64,000 nt of DNA from Opisthorchis felineus (Eukaryota > Platyhelminthes > Trematoda > Opisthorchiida > Opisthorchiidae). Both the position numbers and the translations under genes were made by a program. Below, piece after piece: positions 60,780-64,000 of the stretch. The stretch spans positions 215,382 to 279,381 of the forward strand of contig SJOL01006420.1 in the NCBI GenBank assembly GCA_004794785.1, in the 5' to 3' direction. The notes below the pieces were generated by a model. The model saw only the letters and a program-made list of their open reading frames with translations, searched no databases and was not told where the DNA came from. Numbering within the stretch: position 1 is the first letter of the stretch; each line of letters begins with the position of its first letter.

Positions 60780-61318
60780 TCAGTGGTCAAAAACCTGAGG
60801 ACGCCTCACATCATCTGTCCGCAGAGGCCATGTTTCGCATCCATATAGCAATGCAGCCCTTACTGTAACCTGGTACATGCGACCTTGAAACTCAGTGTTA
60901 TACCCATTTGACGCCACAAGTGAGCAAATTAGCAAACGCGATTCGAGCCTCTGAGATTCTTGCACTGACTTCATCAGACGCACTTCCATCAGGCCAATAC
61001 AAGTACTGATGTATGCAAAATTCTCCACAACTTCCAGTGCGTCTCCATGAAATCAAGGGGTATGTTCCATGACTGCACGTTCTGATGCATGACCTTGCAC
61101 ACTGGAGGTGCAAGACGCACGCCAGAGGATGGTATGACGGTTGTCATTCTATTCAACAGGGGTTGTGCTTCGCCTTCATCCTCAAAGATGAGGGTGATAT
61201 CGTCTGCGTACTCCAGATCTACAAGGTTCTCACCAGCAATAATCTGAACACCGGGGTTTTGAAGACCTTCCAGCTTTCGCCTCATCATGTCATCATTGAC
61301 GAAGTTGGATAAGATCAC
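60780..61318 (-). pseudogene. RTE reverse transcriptase C-half with intact YADD, and start of C-terminal domain
   Basis: GLQNPGVQIIAGENLVDLEY and ADDITLIFEDE give an intact catalytic YADD, unlike the plus copy (CVDE). Motif B upstream is damaged (a stop within the expected GVRQGC). After frameshifts near 61090 and 61000, [36 protein letters not shown] and VFDH follow. The DDVRR-VFDH variant differs from AELRCL-LFDN in the plus copy, so the two elements belong to different subfamilies. Confidence 0.8.
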
Positions 61319-61737
61319 AGAGAATGAACATCCTTGTCAGACATCATTTTTTGAAGGGAAACTTCTGGAGTGCTCACCGTACACTCTCACCCGCCCAGAA
61401 GTATGTGAATATAGGGATTGGATTGTGTTCACAGAATCAGACGCACACTTGAAGTTGAGGAACACCAATATTGTGGTCGTCTGTACATGTGGCTTTCCTC
61501 TAACACCTGATAGAGTGTGAAGTTGTGGTCAAGATTGTCAAGATGGTCAATGCAGCCTTTACCCGGTCAAAATCTCACTTGATTCTCACGAGTCAAAGTG
61601 TCGCGTGCCACCGTAAGACGATAAAGAATCAGTGACGCCAGAAACCTTGTCACAAAAGAAGTCAAACTAACACCTCTGTGTTTAACACATTCACTGCAAG
61701 TACCCTTTTTGAAAATGGGCACCACTATCAATTCATC

Positions 61738-62286
61738 TCAGTTTTCAGGTACGGCCTCTTTCTCCAAAATGGATCCAAACAACCTAAACAGGCAGTGGCT
61801 GAGAAGTCCACCGCCATCCTTGAAAAGAGCAGGTGGAAGGTCGTCAGGACCAGCAGCACGATGACGCTTGAGTAGAGAAATACACTCGGACACTTCTGAG
61901 GCTGAAGGTGGCTCCAGATTCACGGTCCACCTTTCTGTTGAAGGCCAGGATTCTAGATTGGAGGTAGCAGGTGGCCAACTGAATTGCTGCTCGAAGTACT
62001 GTGCCCAGCGATCCAAACGTTCTGCTTTGCTGCATATCAGGGAGCCATTTTGGTCCCTGATTGTTTCGCTGACAAGAGGTTTCCGAGGACCAGTCGAACG
62101 AATCAAGTGGAACAGCTTGCGGACATTACCAGCATTCTTTGCCTCTTCCATTTCTTCGGCCTTTCGGGTCCACCAAGCTTGTCGGTCTGCACGGATACTC
62201 AGTTTCACATGGCGTCGGATGGTGCTGGAGTTGTGATTGCGGCCAGGAGGGATCTGTCGCCGGGTCTCCAGCGAAGAGGTGGTCAT
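61738..62286 (-). pseudogene. RTE linker and start of RT, older copy
   Basis: This is the longest unbroken frame in the window (182 codons). It carries PPGRNHNSSTIRRHVKLSIR, DRQAWWTRKAEEMEEAKNAG, KAERLDRWAQYFEQQFSWPP and HRAAGPDDLPPALFKDGG, which lead into the RT fingers. It ends in a stop just before the expected PIFKKG segment, which continues downstream in a decayed frame. Confidence 0.85.
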
Positions 62287-62384
62287 ATCAGAGACCCAGT
62301 GTTTGGATTAAGTTGACTGGGTTGTTCCGCAAACAGAATTTCCGGCTCTGAATAGAACTTTGGATAGTTGTACCAAATGGCCGT

Positions 62385-63438
62385 TTATATCCAATGCTGG
62401 ATGGTCCGGCAGGCGTTCGAGGAGCCGGTTCGCCACCGGTAACTGACGCCGATGTGGTCTATTTGGATTCGAGGCTGGTTCGTTGGCGTTATCAAGCGAC
62501 TTACACTGTTTCGAAAATCAGTACCGCAATGGAACAATCTGTGATCGGCCCACATCTGAGGCAGGCGACACATGTTGACCGTGCGCCTCGTGTCTAATCC
62601 AAGACGACAACCCAATCAGGCCTCAGCAGCGCTTAGTCTATCTACCTGGGCATTCATGTCATTAGCAACCACAACGATATCTGAGCTTTTAGCCCACCGT
62701 AGAAGGGCACCTAGAGCGTCATAGAAACTGTCCTTGACAGATTCAGAGCTACATTCAGTTGGGACGTAAGCAGACACAATAAACAGGGTGCGATGGACCT
62801 CACTTCCTCTAAATTCTCTCACAGATGTTGCCAAACGAACCGCACAGAGGCGACTAATAACGGGTAGCCAATCAAGCAGAGACGCTTCCGCTCGGTCGCT
62901 CAATACAATACCCACCGCAGCATACCCAGCTGCAGCAGCCTCTGCATCACCAGAGGTGCGCAGCCGGAACGTGGAAGGGAGCAAGGGGGCAGTCAGTTCT
63001 ATCACAGTACTCACGCCCTGTATCCTTGTTTCTGACAGTCAGAATACATCGATGCAGAGGGAATCCAGCGTACAAACAAGGGCCACCTTTTGTCTTGCTT
63101 GGTTTAGTGTACAACCATTGAAGGTGGCTAAGTAGACAGGCTTCCGGTTTGAAAACAGACTTCGAAGTGTTTAGGGTTGTCACTAAAGTCGGACGTAGAG
63201 TAGCTGCAGCTGAATGTGATGCACGGCGATCAAAACGATCAGTCCTAGTTCTGGGACCTGCAGAGAGAGTATTCAAATATGGGTGGGGTAGAAGAGGAAA
63301 AGGTGAGGAGGAAGAGGGAAAAGGTGAAAGTGTAAGAAGGGAGGCTTCGGAATTAGCATGTTTCTGCTTCCCCGCCCTGCTGTATGCAGCAAGTAAGGCG
63401 ACCCGCCTGGAGACACCACGCGACAGCAGATGTGGCAT
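62385..63438 (-). pseudogene. RTE endonuclease region of the older minus-strand copy
   Basis: The frame begins at 63438 (VSRRVALLAAYSRAGKQKH), with a Ser/Pro-rich leader, and shifts to a second frame at 63014. LLDWLPVISRLCAVRLATSV and VSAYVPTECSSES follow, then VVVANDMNAQVDR, the GD-N-A motif with the Gly-Asp pair altered. A later frame (62615-62385) holds FRNSVSR and QIDHIGVSYRWR, the terminal catalytic DH motif, which is intact. The three frames show at least two frameshifts. Confidence 0.8.
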
Positions 63439-63559
63439 GAGATCATTTTTAGTTGTAGGTGTTATGGTTGTACGCGGGCTGTGATAGTGCTAGGGCACCC
63501 ACACCTAGACAGGAGTCCTCGACCGAAGCCTTTTGCCCAAAATTCTGACCTTAACGCAC

Positions 63560-64000
63560 CGGCGTTTGGCGGAAAAATGTAAGCTCATAACCATTGACAA
63601 GTAGAGAAGCACGACAACTGAAATTTTGTACAGGGCTTTTGAAGTGTCCCAGAGGCGGCCTGGCTGCGAAAACGAATGATGACATTTGCTTTATAAAAAA
63701 CAAATCAAGGTTAATTGTTTCACATCCGTTTACAAGTGCATCTTATTTTTTTTTTCAATTCACACACCTGTGTACATTCAGCTTGTACTGAACCATTATG
63801 TACGCAAGAGCTTTTCAAAATTCAGAATATGGTATGGCTGTTTGCTGTTGTCCTGGTGACCACCTGTCCAATTTAAAACGCTTTCTGTCCAGGCAAGTAC
63901 TTCTACTTTTTTACGGTTGCGCCTTGTAGGCATATTTTGAAGCTAAGTTTCAGCGCTTACCGTCGTTGTTTGCATCCTTTTTTCGCTTAAATGCATGGCT
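63560..64000. other. Unassigned flank to the window end
   Basis: AT-rich sequence with a poly-T run near 63746-63755. No RTE similarity beyond about 63555, no motif in the 65-codon plus frame, and nothing else recognised. Confidence 0.5.

Larger units (their letters stand above)
60765..63550 (-). mobile_element. Proximal (5') part of the minus-strand RTE, interrupted by the plus-strand RTE
   Basis: On the minus strand this runs from a leader near 63550 through endonuclease, linker and RT into the start of the C-terminal domain. It stops at QVFDH-stop-CLRNV (about 60767), where the plus-strand element was inserted. The continuation is at 57060-56485. The upstream limit is approximate: similarity to the plus copy fades beyond about 63555 and the leader seen at 57061-57245 is absent, so it is either 5'-truncated or from a subfamily with another leader. 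A deletion of about 60 bases lies between RT motif A and the following RVYGE segment. Confidence 0.85.

Noticed and set aside
61868..62351. Several plus-strand frames up to 122 codons
   Set aside because: Antisense shadows of the minus-strand RTE linker frame.
1..64000. CRISPR arrays, bacterial operons, prophage or rRNA genes
   Set aside because: No regularly spaced repeats, no dense coding, no rRNA-like sequence; all signals are eukaryotic and retroelement-derived.

Overview
The window looks like intergenic or intronic DNA from a eukaryote, most likely a parasitic flatworm (a fluke-type platyhelminth). I base this on the transposable elements: degenerate RTE-type non-LTR retrotransposons (APE endonuclease, reverse transcriptase and a characteristic C-terminal domain), a Penelope-like element with a GIY-YIG-type endonuclease, hammerhead-ribozyme-like motifs, and several tRNA-like SINEs. 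There are no operons, bacterial ribosome-binding sites or dense ORFs. Most open frames are short and chance-like. The species call is inference from recognising these families, not from a database search.

Layout. Bases 1-184 are the 5' end of an RTE element pointing left, with its body outside the window. From 185 to about 7.7 kb I recognise nothing beyond small tandem repeats. From 7.7 to 10.3 kb there are two copies of an inverted-repeat (foldback) element around a 5'-truncated RTE 3' end and a pentanucleotide repeat. From 10.3 to 17.7 kb little is recognised, apart from one weak exon candidate. A Penelope-like element lies on the minus strand at 17.69-19.9 kb. From 20 to 30 kb there are exon-like ORFs, a foldback copy, a decayed second RT lineage (24.6-25.3 kb) and SINE remnants. 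From 30 to 46.5 kb there are Penelope 3' ends in both orientations, four foldback copies or fragments, several SINEs, a clear hammerhead-like motif at 35.77-35.82 kb, and some exon-like ORFs. From 46.5 to 54 kb the content is mostly unrecognised, with three exon candidates having good splice signals or membrane-protein character. Bases 54.3-56 kb hold a rearranged foldback copy and a SINE.

The last 7 kb has the clearest structure. A nearly full-length plus-strand RTE (57061 to about 60764) has inserted into an older minus-strand RTE, whose halves lie at about 63550-60765 and 57060-56485. Removing the inserted element restores a continuous minus-strand reading frame, and an imperfect ~10-bp target-site duplication flanks it. 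Both elements are dead, with stops, frameshifts and damaged catalytic motifs.

The repeated theme is retroelement decay, with hammerhead-like motifs (CTGATGA-type core, short stem, GAAAC-type core) in at least three repeat contexts: the outer ends of the foldback family, the Penelope 3' ends, and the 35.8-kb repeat. No host gene could be named. Exon candidates are reported with low confidence.
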